64,000 nucleotides of DNA from an uncultured Ruminiclostridium sp. (lineage in GTDB: Bacteria; Bacillota; Clostridia; Oscillospirales; Ruminococcaceae): contig CAKSTB010000004.1 in the NCBI GenBank assembly GCA_934490165.1, positions 1 to 64,000 of the forward strand, read 5' to 3'. The notes under the pieces are model-generated. The model saw only the letters and a list, made by a program, of their open reading frames with translations, did not search any database and was not told the DNA's origin. The position numbers were made by a program, and so were the translations under genes. This document shows, piece by piece, positions 44,103 through 52,224 of the stretch (its first letter is position 1; each line of letters starts with the position of its first letter).

Positions 44103-45057
44103 TCGCTTTCAGCGCCTTTTCAAACACAGGCAGAAGCTTTGCTCTTACAAATTCTATACTGCCCTCGATCGAGCAGCCTGCCGCTCTCGCGTGACCTCCG
44201 CCGCCGAACAATGCGCACACACTGCCCGCATTTATCGGTTCTGCCGTTCTGACCGATACCTTGAACGTTGTCGGTCCTTTCTGCTTTACGGTCGCACCCA
44301 GAAGCACGCCCTCGACCTGTCTTGGCAGACTGGCAAGGCCGTTGAAATCCTCACCGTCGACCTTATCCGCGAAGCGTTCCATTATCTCGGTCGTGAGCCA
44401 CACTACAGCTATCTTATCATCACAGAAAAACTCCATTCCCTGTGTTATCGCCTGTTCAAGCTCCAGTCTGCCCTTTGACTTCATATCAAACAGCTTATAG
44501 TTTATGCCCGCAACATCAAAATCCTGCTCCATGAGCTTTGCGGCTATGATATGGGTTCTGCTCGTTGTGTTTGAATACTTGAAGCAACCCGTATCTGTAG
44601 CAAGTCCGGTATAAAGGCATGACGCTATCTCACCGTCGAGCGGCGCATTCATCTCTTCTGCTATCTGATAGATCAATTCACAAGCCGCCGCGGCATCCGG
44701 ATCAACAAGTGTATACTTTGCAAATTCCCGTCTGCTTTCATGGTGGTCTATCGCAAGATATATCTTATCCCCATACACTGCGTCAAGATCGCCGAGCAGC
44801 TTTCTGTCTGCTACATCGACGCTTACTATCGTCTTTTCATCAAAGCTCTGCTGTATTACGGTATCGCGCAGAAATTCCATACGCGGCGCTATCTCATCTG
44901 CACACATTACCTTTGCGCGCTTACCCATTTTCTGGAGTATTCCGCAAAGACCGTACGCACAACCCAGAGTATCACCGTCCGGGTTTGCGTGTGACAGTAT
45001 CAGAAAGTCGTCATTGCTTTTCAGTATCTCTGCCGCATTTTTTACGTCTGTTATCAT
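44095..45057 (-). CDS. nrnA: DHH-family oligoribonuclease / pAp phosphatase
   Basis: NrnA degrades short RNA oligonucleotides and pAp with manganese. The 320 residues contain ILSHANPDGDTLGCAYGL (first metal motif), SVDVAD, the DHH motif AIDHHESRREF, GLATDTGCFKYSNTT and the DHHA1 motif FGGGGHARAAGCSIEGS. The gene lies between rbfA and truB as in other Firmicutes and overlaps truB by eight bases. Confidence 0.93.
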   Translation of the reverse strand: MITDVKNAAEILKSNDDFLILSHANPDGDTLGCAYGLCGILQKMGKRAKVMCADEIAPRMEFLRDTVIQQSFDEKTIVSVDVADRKLLGDLDAVYGDKIYLAIDHHESRREFAKYTLVDPDAAAACELIYQIAEEMNAPLDGEIASCLYTGLATDTGCFKYSNTTSRTHIIAAKLMEQDFDVAGINYKLFDMKSKGRLELEQAITQGMEFFCDDKIAVVWLTTEIMERFADKVDGEDFNGLASLPRQVEGVLLGATVKQKGPTTFKVSVRTAEPINAGSVCALFGGGGHARAAGCSIEGSIEFVRAKLLPVFEKALKANE

Positions 45058-45062
45058 TGACC

Positions 45063-45443
45063 TTACCTTTCGTCGTCGCCGTTATCATCGGTTTCGGCGG
45101 GCTTTGGCAGCTTGCTTATGACCTCGCTGATATGCTCGTAATAATCCATAGAATTATCCGGCACGAATATCAGCTGAGGGAGCTTGCGCATCTTCACACG
45201 CTCGTTTATTCTTCTCTTGAAAAAGCCCTCGGCTTTTTTAAGATGCTCTGCGACAGTCTTTGTTGTGTCGCCTCCCGCAAGTGTCGTGATATAGACCTTG
45301 CAGTAGGAAAGATCGTTTGTCAGCTCACAGCGTGATACGCCGACCATTGCCTTGGCTACAGCACTGTCCTTTATATCACGCATAGCTGTGGAAATTTCGC
45401 GCTTTATATCCTCGGCAAGTCTTGCCGTATTGAAATTTGCCAT
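45063..45443 (-). CDS. rbfA: Ribosome-binding factor A
   Basis: This 126-residue KH-like protein binds the 30S subunit and helps 16S rRNA 5' maturation, including at low temperature. It begins FNTARLAEDIKREISTAMRD and contains VGVSRCELTNDLSYCKVYIT and LRKLPQLIFVPDNSMDYYEH. The ATG overlaps the infB stop codon by one base and the gene is followed by nrnA five bases on. The acidic C-terminal tail is usual. Confidence 0.95.
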   Translation of the reverse strand: MANFNTARLAEDIKREISTAMRDIKDSAVAKAMVGVSRCELTNDLSYCKVYITTLAGGDTTKTVAEHLKKAEGFFKRRINERVKMRKLPQLIFVPDNSMDYYEHISEVISKLPKPAETDDNGDDER

Positions 45444-48298
45444 TAGTCTCTGTACTCCTCGGTAACGAACGCCTCAAAGATATCGCCTTCCTTGATGTCG
45501 GTGAACTTTTCAAGCGTGATACCGCACTCATAGCCTGCGGCTACTTCCTTAACGTCGTCCTTGAAGCGGCGTAAGCCTGCTATCTTGTCAACAGCAACAA
45601 TTATACCGTCACGGACAACTCTTACCTCGCCGTTTCTCTGTACCTTGCCGTCAAGAACATAAGAACCTGCTACAATGCCGACGCTCGACAGCTTCATAAC
45701 CTGTCTTACTTCTACACGGCCTGTGTCAACTTCTCTGTACTTGGGAGCAAGCATACCCTTCATGGCTGTCTGCATTTCTTCTATTGCGTCATAGATTACT
45801 CTGTACAGTCTTATATCAACGCCGTCACGCTTTGCGTTTTCAGCGGCAGCGGGGTGAGGTCTTACGTTAAAGCCTACTATGATAGCGCCGGATGCCTTTG
45901 CAAGCATAACATCGCTTTCTGTTACGGCACCTACAGCACCGTGAATTACTTCTACCTTTACTTCCTCGTTTGAAAGCTTTGACAGTGACTGTGAAACAGC
46001 TTCCACAGAGCCCTGTACGTCTGCCTTTACGATGATCGGGAGCTTCTTCATCGAGCCTTCCTCGATCTGTGAGAACAGATTGTCAAGGCTGACCTTCTTA
46101 TAGAGCTTGAACTGCTCTTCCTTAGCGTCGAACTTTCTCTTTTCGACAAGCTCTCTTGCAAGCTTCTCATCTTCAACAGCCGCGAAGTCATCGCCTGCAC
46201 TCGGAACTTCCGCAAGACCCATGATCTCAACAGGAACAGAAGGACCTGCTTCCTTTACGGTTCTGCCCTTGTCGTCACGCATTACACGGACACGTCCTAC
46301 AGCAGTACCCGCAATAATAGTATCGCCTGTGTGTAGCGTACCTGTCTGTACAAGAACAGTAGCGATAGGACCTCTGCCCTTATCGATTCTCGCTTCAATG
46401 ACAACGCCCTTTGCAAGTCTGTCGGGGTTAGCCTTGAGCTCAAGCACATCTGCTGTCAGGTTTACCATTTCAAGCAGTTCGTCTATACCCTCGCCTGTCT
46501 TTGCAGATACGGGAACGCAGATAACATCGCCGCCCCACTCTTCGCATACAAGACCGTGCTCGGTAAGCTCCTGCTTTACCTTATCGGGGTTAGCCGCCGG
46601 CTTATCCATCTTGTTTATCGCAACGATTATCGAAAGGTTAGCAGCCTTTGCGTGATTTATCGCTTCTACCGTCTGCGGCATGATACCGTCATCAGCCGCA
46701 ACAACGAGTATAGCTATATCTGTAGCCAGAGCACCTCTTGCACGCATAGCCGTGAACGCTTCGTGTCCGGGCGTATCAAGGAAAGTGATATCCCTGCCGC
46801 CTGCCTTCACTCTGTAAGCGCCTATGTGCTGTGTGATACCGCCTGCTTCGCCTGCGGTAACGTTCGCATTTCTTATTCTGTCAAGGAGTGATGTCTTACC
46901 ATGGTCAACGTGACCCATAACAACAACGACAGGTGAACGCGGCTGTAAATTCTCGTCCGTATCCTCAACCTCTTCAAACAGACGCTCTTCGATAGAAACT
47001 ACAACTTCCTTTGTTACCTTAGCACCGAACTCTTCCGCTACGATACAAGCCGTATCATAGTCTACCGACTGGTTTATCGTAACCATTACGCCCAGTCCGA
47101 ACAGCTTTTTGATAACATCTGCCGCCGTGACCTTAAGACGTGATGCAAGCTCGGATACTACTATCTCATCGGGAACCTGGATCTCAAGCTGTTTCTTTCT
47201 TGCCTTTTCAAGCTCAAGGCGCTTCAGTTTCTGAGCCTCGGTTTCCTTCTTCTTGCTGAACTGCTGCTTGCCCTTCTGCGACTTCTGATTTATCTTCTGC
47301 TTCTTTGTATAAGCGTCGTTCTGTCGTCTGTTGCCGCTCTCCGTAGAAGCGATCGTTTCGTACTTCTCGTTGTACTTATCAAGGTTTACATAGCTGCCTC
47401 TTGTATCAACGTGCTTTGTGACCTGTTCGCCTCTCTGTACGGCTTCACCCTTGACGTGCTTTGTCGGGGGTGCATTTGTCTTGATATTTGCAAGGTCGAT
47501 AACAGGCTGTGCGGGAGCTGTCTGCTGTGCAGGCTTCTGATCTCTGCGGTCGTTTCTTCCCTGATAGCCGTTTCTGTTATCGTTTCTTCTGTCGTTACGG
47601 TCGCCGTTTCTGTCGCCATAGGGCTTTCTGTCGCCGAACTGTCTGTCGTTGCGATTGCCGTTGCGATCGTTATTACGCTCGCCGTTTCTGTCGCCGTAAG
47701 GCTTTCTGTCGCCGTTTCTTTCACTGCGATTATTGTTACGTTCGCCGTTTCTGTCGCCGTAGGACTTTCTGTCACCACGGTCATTTGCAGGCTTTCTGTC
47801 AGCAGGTCTGTCATTCTTTGTTTCGGGTTTTGCTTCTGTCTTAGCTTCAGGCTTTGTTTCAGCCTTAGCTTCGGGCTTGCTGTCAGCCTTGACTTCCTTT
47901 TTAGGCTCTGCCTTGGCTTCGGTCTTAGGCTCTGCCTTTGCTTCTGCGGGCTTAGCCTGTGCCTTTTCCGTCTTTTCAGCCTTTTCGGGCTTATCCTCTG
48001 TCTTTGCCGCTTCCTTCTTGGGCTCGGACTTCTTCTCCGCCTTCTTTGCCGGCTTCTCCTCGGGCTTTTCTTCCTTCTTTTCAGCCTTGGGCTTGCTTGC
48101 CGATGCAAAATAAGAATTGAAATTGTTTACCTGATTTTTCTGTGAATACTTCTCAAGTACGACCGAAAGCTCATCTTCCGAAAGCGAAGCCTGAGATTTC
48201 TTCTGCACGCCGAAATATTCCTGTACAACATCCGTTATGTCGTTTGTCGAAACATTAAGGTCCTTTGCCAACTCGTTTACACGATATTTTTTATCCAT
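45443..48298 (-). CDS. infB: Translation initiation factor IF-2
   Basis: IF-2 is the GTPase that places fMet-tRNA on the 30S subunit. The 951 residues start with an IF2N domain (YRVNELAKDLNVSTNDITDV). A long low-complexity linker follows (about residues 70-320), first Lys/Glu/Ala-rich, then Asn/Arg/Asp/Gly-rich repeats like RNGDRN. A second N-terminal motif precedes the G domain: VVVMGHVDHGKTSLLDRIR, DTPGHEAF, NKMD and SAKTGEG. Two beta-barrels and the initiator-tRNA C2 domain finish the protein. The DNA of the repeat region is also near-repetitive. It is the centre of the nusA-infB operon and overlaps rbfA by one base. Confidence 0.97.
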   Translation of the reverse strand: MDKKYRVNELAKDLNVSTNDITDVVQEYFGVQKKSQASLSEDELSVVLEKYSQKNQVNNFNSYFASASKPKAEKKEEKPEEKPAKKAEKKSEPKKEAAKTEDKPEKAEKTEKAQAKPAEAKAEPKTEAKAEPKKEVKADSKPEAKAETKPEAKTEAKPETKNDRPADRKPANDRGDRKSYGDRNGERNNNRSERNGDRKPYGDRNGERNNDRNGNRNDRQFGDRKPYGDRNGDRNDRRNDNRNGYQGRNDRRDQKPAQQTAPAQPVIDLANIKTNAPPTKHVKGEAVQRGEQVTKHVDTRGSYVNLDKYNEKYETIASTESGNRRQNDAYTKKQKINQKSQKGKQQFSKKKETEAQKLKRLELEKARKKQLEIQVPDEIVVSELASRLKVTAADVIKKLFGLGVMVTINQSVDYDTACIVAEEFGAKVTKEVVVSIEERLFEEVEDTDENLQPRSPVVVVMGHVDHGKTSLLDRIRNANVTAGEAGGITQHIGAYRVKAGGRDITFLDTPGHEAFTAMRARGALATDIAILVVAADDGIMPQTVEAINHAKAANLSIIVAINKMDKPAANPDKVKQELTEHGLVCEEWGGDVICVPVSAKTGEGIDELLEMVNLTADVLELKANPDRLAKGVVIEARIDKGRGPIATVLVQTGTLHTGDTIIAGTAVGRVRVMRDDKGRTVKEAGPSVPVEIMGLAEVPSAGDDFAAVEDEKLARELVEKRKFDAKEEQFKLYKKVSLDNLFSQIEEGSMKKLPIIVKADVQGSVEAVSQSLSKLSNEEVKVEVIHGAVGAVTESDVMLAKASGAIIVGFNVRPHPAAAENAKRDGVDIRLYRVIYDAIEEMQTAMKGMLAPKYREVDTGRVEVRQVMKLSSVGIVAGSYVLDGKVQRNGEVRVVRDGIIVAVDKIAGLRRFKDDVKEVAAGYECGITLEKFTDIKEGDIFEAFVTEEYRD

Positions 48299-48355
48299 TC
48301 ACTGATCCCCTTTTTGGTCAAATTTAGAATTGTATATATAAATCGGATCTACCGC

Positions 48356-48649
48356 TTATTTCCCTGTAAGGCTTTTATACAAGCCCTCATCGAGAACGGC
48401 AAGTACTCCGGTGCGCTTTCCGAGGACATTCTTGATTTCGTCCATCGTATTTTCGCACACAAAAAGCGCTGTTTTGTACTTTTCACAGAAAAAGCGCATC
48501 TCCTTCTGCGTTTTTTCCGAAACATCACTTGCGAGAATAACACCGGCTGCCTTTGATCTCGGGTTTTTAAGCTCCTCGCATACAGGGTCAAACCCGTGTA
48601 TCAGCTTTCCCGACTTTCTGCAAAGTCCGAGTGTACTCAGAAAATTCAT
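48356..48649 (-). CDS. L7Ae-like ribosomal-type protein (YlxQ)
   Basis: The 97-residue protein resembles L7Ae/L30e RNA-binding proteins: MNFLSTLGLCRKSGKLIHGF, AAGVILASDVSEKTQKEMRF and LGKRTGVLAVLDEGLYKSL. It occupies the YlxQ position between ylxR and infB in Firmicutes, where such proteins may bind kink-turn RNA; its function is not established. It starts five bases after the ylxR stop and is followed after 57 bases by infB. Confidence 0.88.
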   Translation of the reverse strand: MNFLSTLGLCRKSGKLIHGFDPVCEELKNPRSKAAGVILASDVSEKTQKEMRFFCEKYKTALFVCENTMDEIKNVLGKRTGVLAVLDEGLYKSLTGK

Positions 48650-48654
48650 TGCCG

Positions 48655-48930
48655 TTACTCACCGTCGCTTTCTTCGATGCTCTTCAGCAGTTCAAGATAT
48701 ATCTCCTGCGGTACGGCGCATTTAAGAGAACGCTCAAGTCCTCTCTTTTTCTGTGCCGCCTCAAGACAACTGCGGCTCTTGCAGACATATACCCCACGTC
48801 CTGATTTCTTGCCCGTAAAGTCGAGCATAAACTCTCCCTCGGGTGTATGAACTACTCTTACAAGCTGCTTCTTGTCTTTCATCTCGTCACAGCCTGCACA
48901 TTTTCTCATCGGCGTCTTTTTTACTGCCAA
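48655..48930 (-). CDS. ylxR: YlxR-family nucleic-acid-binding protein
   Basis: The 91-residue protein carries the YlxR (DUF448) motif MRKCAGCDEMKDKKQLVRVV and the segment DFTGKKSGRGVYVCKSRSCL with two cysteines. YlxR proteins bind RNA or the RNase P RNA in some Firmicutes and can act as regulators. It lies 30 bases after nusA and five bases before ylxQ in the classic order. Confidence 0.93.
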   Translation of the reverse strand: MAVKKTPMRKCAGCDEMKDKKQLVRVVHTPEGEFMLDFTGKKSGRGVYVCKSRSCLEAAQKKRGLERSLKCAVPQEIYLELLKSIEESDGE

Positions 48931-48959
48931 AGCGACTCATCCTTTCATTGGAAAACGGG

Positions 48960-50075
48960 TTATTCTTCTGCGGGAGCTTCCTCTTCCGCAGCCTTTTCCT
49001 GCTTGCTCTCTATGCCCTCATAGAAACCGCTCTCGGGGCGGATATCTATCTTGAAGCCTGTAAGCTTTGCGGCAAGCTTTGCATTCTGACCCTTGTTGCC
49101 GATAGCGAGCGAAAGCTGGTTGTCGGGAACAATTGCCGTACAAGCCTTGACCTCGGGGTCGGGTATCTCTACTCTGATAACATCACTGGGCTTTAATGCC
49201 TGAGCGATGAACTCCTCGGGCTTCTCGCTGTAGAATACAACGTCCATCTTCTCTCCGCCGAGCTCTGCACATACCTTGCTGATACGCTGTCTGCCCGGTC
49301 CTATGCACGCACCGAGTGCGTCAACATCGGGGTTGTTGCTGATAACAGCTACCTTTGAGCGTGAGCCTGCCTCACGGCTGATAGCCTTTATCTCGACCGT
49401 ACCGTCGAATATCTCGGGTACTTCGCTCTCAAACAGGCGCTTTACAAGTTCCTTGTTCACTCTTGAAATTTTCAGTGTAGGTCTGTGATCCGATGCGGAA
49501 ACGCCCGAAACATAAACCTTTACCATATCGCCGGGCTTAAGTACTTCGCCGGGTATCTGCTCGCTTCTGAACAGAGGCACTTCGTTGCCGTTGAGGTTTA
49601 CTGTAGCGTTACCTGTTCTGGGTTCTGTCTTAAGTACGGTAACAGTGACCGCTTCGTCCTGAAGACCGCCCCACTGTGCTACGAGCTGTTCGCGCTCTAT
49701 CTCCTTAAGGCCCTGCTTTATGACCTGCTTAGCCGTCTGAGCGGCAATTCTTCCGAAGTGCTGTGTATCAAGCTTTATCGCCACAATGTCGCCATACTTA
49801 AGCTTTCTGCGCGTATATGACTTTGCCTCTTCGATAGATATCTGGTTCGCGCTGTCCTCGACTTCCTCTGCGACTTCCTTCTGGATAGCCACATCAAACT
49901 TGCCTTTTTCAATGTCGATGTCAAACTTGATATTCTCGCTTCTGGGATATTCCTTTTTGATCGCGATAACGAGCGCTGTCTGTATCTTGTCTATCAGTAC
50001 AGCGGGATCTATCCCCTTTTCCTTTGCAAGCAATGTCAGAGCCTCAAAAAGCTCCGTTGTGTTGCTGTTAGCCAT
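48960..50075 (-). CDS. nusA: Transcription termination/antitermination factor NusA
   Basis: I start at ATG 50075 (GGAGGAATTGGTTAAA upstream); an in-frame upstream extension has no site. The 371-residue protein has the N-terminal RNA-polymerase-binding domain (ELFEALTLLAKEKGIDPAVL). An S1 domain follows (AVTVTVLKTEPRTGNATVNL), then two KH domains (SREAGSRSKVAVISNNPDVD with GACIGPGRQRISKVC, and IVPDNQLSLAIGNKGQNAKL). It controls pausing, termination and antitermination. It lacks the C-terminal acidic repeats of E. coli NusA, as is normal in Firmicutes. Confidence 0.96.
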   Translation of the reverse strand: MANSNTTELFEALTLLAKEKGIDPAVLIDKIQTALVIAIKKEYPRSENIKFDIDIEKGKFDVAIQKEVAEEVEDSANQISIEEAKSYTRRKLKYGDIVAIKLDTQHFGRIAAQTAKQVIKQGLKEIEREQLVAQWGGLQDEAVTVTVLKTEPRTGNATVNLNGNEVPLFRSEQIPGEVLKPGDMVKVYVSGVSASDHRPTLKISRVNKELVKRLFESEVPEIFDGTVEIKAISREAGSRSKVAVISNNPDVDALGACIGPGRQRISKVCAELGGEKMDVVFYSEKPEEFIAQALKPSDVIRVEIPDPEVKACTAIVPDNQLSLAIGNKGQNAKLAAKLTGFKIDIRPESGFYEGIESKQEKAAEEEAPAEE

Positions 50076-50103
50076 TTTAACCAATTCCTCCGTTATATAT
50101 TTT

Positions 50104-50595
50104 TTATGCGTCAAGGGCTATTCTTCTGCACTTTGCGGTGTTGAATGTCATATCGCCGTTTTCTGTCTGTACAGTAAATTCGCCCGAATTTTCATCATAG
50201 TCCGCAAGCACGCCTGCATAATACGCCGTCTTGCCGTTTTCGTCACGCACAGTGACCTTTATGCGTTCACCCTTCATCTTAACAAAGTGAAAAGGCTTTC
50301 TCAGCTGTCTGTCAAGTCCCGGAGAACCGACCTCAAACACATCTACAAGGTCAAGACACGGTAATGTGTCAACCGCCTTGTTCAGCGGATCTGTTATCTC
50401 CTCGCACTCGGTATCGTCAATACCTCCGTCGGGTTTGTCAAACAGCACCTTAAGGTACCACATCGCACCCTCTTTTTCAAAGATAACGTCCCACAGCTCA
50501 TACCCGTACTGCTCGATTATCGGCAGTACCTTCTGCTCGGTGAGCTGTTCTACTTTCTCCGCCTGATTTTTCTTGCCGCCTTTTTCTTTCGGCAC
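50104..50595 (-). CDS. rimP: Ribosome maturation factor RimP
   Basis: The GTG at 50595 is chosen because GGAGGCTTTCAAA precedes it; a GTG 24 bases earlier has no site. The 163-residue product has a Lys-rich N-terminal stretch, then VLPIIEQYGYELWDVIFEKE, CEEITDPLNKAVD, DVFEVGSPGLDRQLRKPFHF and an SH3-like C-terminal part (GVLADYDENSGEFTVQT). It helps assemble the 30S head. It leads the rimP-nusA-ylxR-ylxQ-infB-rbfA-nrnA-truB-ribF operon behind a consensus-like promoter. Confidence 0.95.
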   Translation of the reverse strand: MPKEKGGKKNQAEKVEQLTEQKVLPIIEQYGYELWDVIFEKEGAMWYLKVLFDKPDGGIDDTECEEITDPLNKAVDTLPCLDLVDVFEVGSPGLDRQLRKPFHFVKMKGERIKVTVRDENGKTAYYAGVLADYDENSGEFTVQTENGDMTFNTAKCRRIALDA

Positions 50596-50644
50596 TTTGA
50601 AAGCCTCCTTTCGGCACAAGGACTGTAAAAAGCCCTATATATGA

Positions 50645-50673
50645 GCTAAAGACCGAGATGAACTCAGTCTTTA
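50645..50673 (-). promoter_or_regulatory. Leader hairpin of the rimP operon
   Basis: On the minus strand CTAAAGACTGAG and CTCGGTCTTTAG form a 12-bp stem with a five-base loop. It begins about 25 bases after the -10 box, so it lies at the extreme 5' end of the rimP transcript, and a GGGCTTTTT follows. It may stabilise the mRNA or attenuate. It could also be a terminator for the GGDEF gene. Confidence 0.55.
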
Positions 50674-50697
50674 GTCTACCATATTCTACTTTAAAAA

Positions 50698-50726
50698 AGT
50701 ATATCACATATTATGTCCGTTGTCAA
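50698..50726 (-). promoter_or_regulatory. Promoter of the rimP-nusA-infB operon
   Basis: On the minus strand the consensus TTGACA (50721-50726) and TATACT (50698-50703) are 17 bases apart. Confidence 0.85.
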
Positions 50727-50781
50727 GCAAAATTACGCTTTTTTCCCGAAAAACAGGCGTTTACAGCCGATTTTTCCGTTT

Positions 50782-52140
50782 TCATTCTATTTTTTTGTGA
50801 CAGATGCGGCACTTTCCCGCTTTTTTAGCCTTATACAGCTGTTCATCGGCTTCGTCAAAGTATCGCGAATAGTCTATATCGCTTCTGTCGCTCCACGCTA
50901 TGCCGATACTGCACTTTATCTCATACTGCTTTCCGCCGATCTCGGTGGATCTGACTATTTTCAGAAAATCCTCAAACTTATCCACAACCACCGACTCATC
51001 TACAGCTCTTGCAAATACGATAAACTCATCTCCGCCGAACCTTCCGATAACGGTATTGCGGAACTTGCCCGACAGCGTCTTGCCCACGGCTCTGAGCACC
51101 TCGTCGCCGAAGCTGTGTCCGTATGTATCGTTGAATGCCTTGAAGTCGTCGATATCAAGCATTACAAAAAAGCTTTTCGCTCCGGTTTTCTCATCAATGA
51201 GCCGCTGAATGTGGTTTGTCGTTGCAAGCTTATTCAGCAGACCCGTTGTACTGTCTATCTCAACAAGCTGTGCCATACGCTGATGTTCGCGTTTTTCCTC
51301 ATCTATATCCTGCGTCCTGCCGAGAACCTTTATTACCTTTCCGCTAGCGTCTGCTACGCTTGAATAACACGTCCTTACCCAGCGGTAGCTGTTCTGATCT
51401 ATTATCGTGGATCTGTAGTCGAGCGTCAGACAGCTTACAGGCTTTTTGCTTGCTTTTTTCAGCGCCGCATAGAACTTTGCCGCATCATCCGGATATACGA
51501 TCTTTGTACGTTTTGAAACCTCCGTATAGTTGCTTATGGAGCGGTTTGCCGAATCCGCCTTACCTCCGCTGTACGAAAACGTCATTATATCATCGGGAAT
51601 ATCATATTCAAATGTGACCGCATTCGAGGTCGCCTCAAGTATACGGTAACGCTCAAGATTTACCGCATTTTCATATTCCGCCAGTTTTCTGTGGGTCATA
51701 TCCTGAACTATTGCAAGGAAAACCGGATGCTCGCTCTCTATAAAATCGATAAGTCCCGCTTTTACAAGCACCCATATATCACTGCCGTCATAACGTTTGC
51801 CTTTGCACTCGGCATAAAAGGTTTCCCCTGTCTTTGCAGAGTGTATCCCCTTTTCAAATATCATCTCGGCGGACTCGCCGTAAAGCGACGATGTAACGCT
51901 GTCGGCATACTGCTGATATTGCTCCTTTGTGAAGCCGACCATCTCATAGTATTTTTCATTCAGATACAGCGACCTTATTTTATCGGGACACATCTCATAT
52001 ATTGCAACGCCGCACATCAGGTGGTCAAGCATTGTAGAGCATATGGTCTCCCAGTCATAACCCGGCTTGAAACGGTTTTTAAGCTCACTTATATCCATAT
52101 TTAACGGTTCAAGCCTAGCAGTACTTTTCTTTTCTGTCAT
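50782..52140 (-). CDS. PAS-domain diguanylate cyclase
   Basis: The start at 52140 follows GGAGAGAACATA; a further 20 residues upstream lack a site. The 452-residue soluble protein has a PAS fold at residues about 30-150 (LYLNEKYYEMVGFTKEQYQQ, VKAGLIDFIESEHPVFLAIV) and a second PAS-like region from about 170-290 (TFEYDIPDDIMTFSYSG). The GGDEF domain has VMLDIDDFKAFNDTYGHSFG and the intact RFGGDEFIVFARA motif. It should make cyclic-di-GMP. It has no transmembrane segment, so it senses a cytosolic signal. It lies next to an EAL-HDOD protein, separated by a terminator. Confidence 0.93.
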   Translation of the reverse strand: MTEKKSTARLEPLNMDISELKNRFKPGYDWETICSTMLDHLMCGVAIYEMCPDKIRSLYLNEKYYEMVGFTKEQYQQYADSVTSSLYGESAEMIFEKGIHSAKTGETFYAECKGKRYDGSDIWVLVKAGLIDFIESEHPVFLAIVQDMTHRKLAEYENAVNLERYRILEATSNAVTFEYDIPDDIMTFSYSGGKADSANRSISNYTEVSKRTKIVYPDDAAKFYAALKKASKKPVSCLTLDYRSTIIDQNSYRWVRTCYSSVADASGKVIKVLGRTQDIDEEKREHQRMAQLVEIDSTTGLLNKLATTNHIQRLIDEKTGAKSFFVMLDIDDFKAFNDTYGHSFGDEVLRAVGKTLSGKFRNTVIGRFGGDEFIVFARAVDESVVVDKFEDFLKIVRSTEIGGKQYEIKCSIGIAWSDRSDIDYSRYFDEADEQLYKAKKAGKCRICHKKIE

Positions 52141-52191
52141 TATGTTCTCTCCGTAGTTCAGAAATCGGTCAGATGATATCGGCAGTCCTAT

Positions 52192-52221
52192 AAAAACCAA
52201 AGCCGCTGTTACAGCGGCTTT
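52192..52221 (-). terminator. Terminator after the EAL-HDOD gene
   Basis: AAAGCCGCTG and CAGCGGCTTT are perfect 10-base arms with a three-base loop, followed on the minus strand by GGTTTTTAT. Confidence 0.88.
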
Positions 52222-52224
52222 GAC

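Noticed and set aside
47386..48145. Long frames on both strands overlapping the infB 5' region (about 240 residues)
   Set aside because: They are shadows of the low-complexity Lys/Glu/Ala and Asn/Arg/Gly repeats of IF-2.
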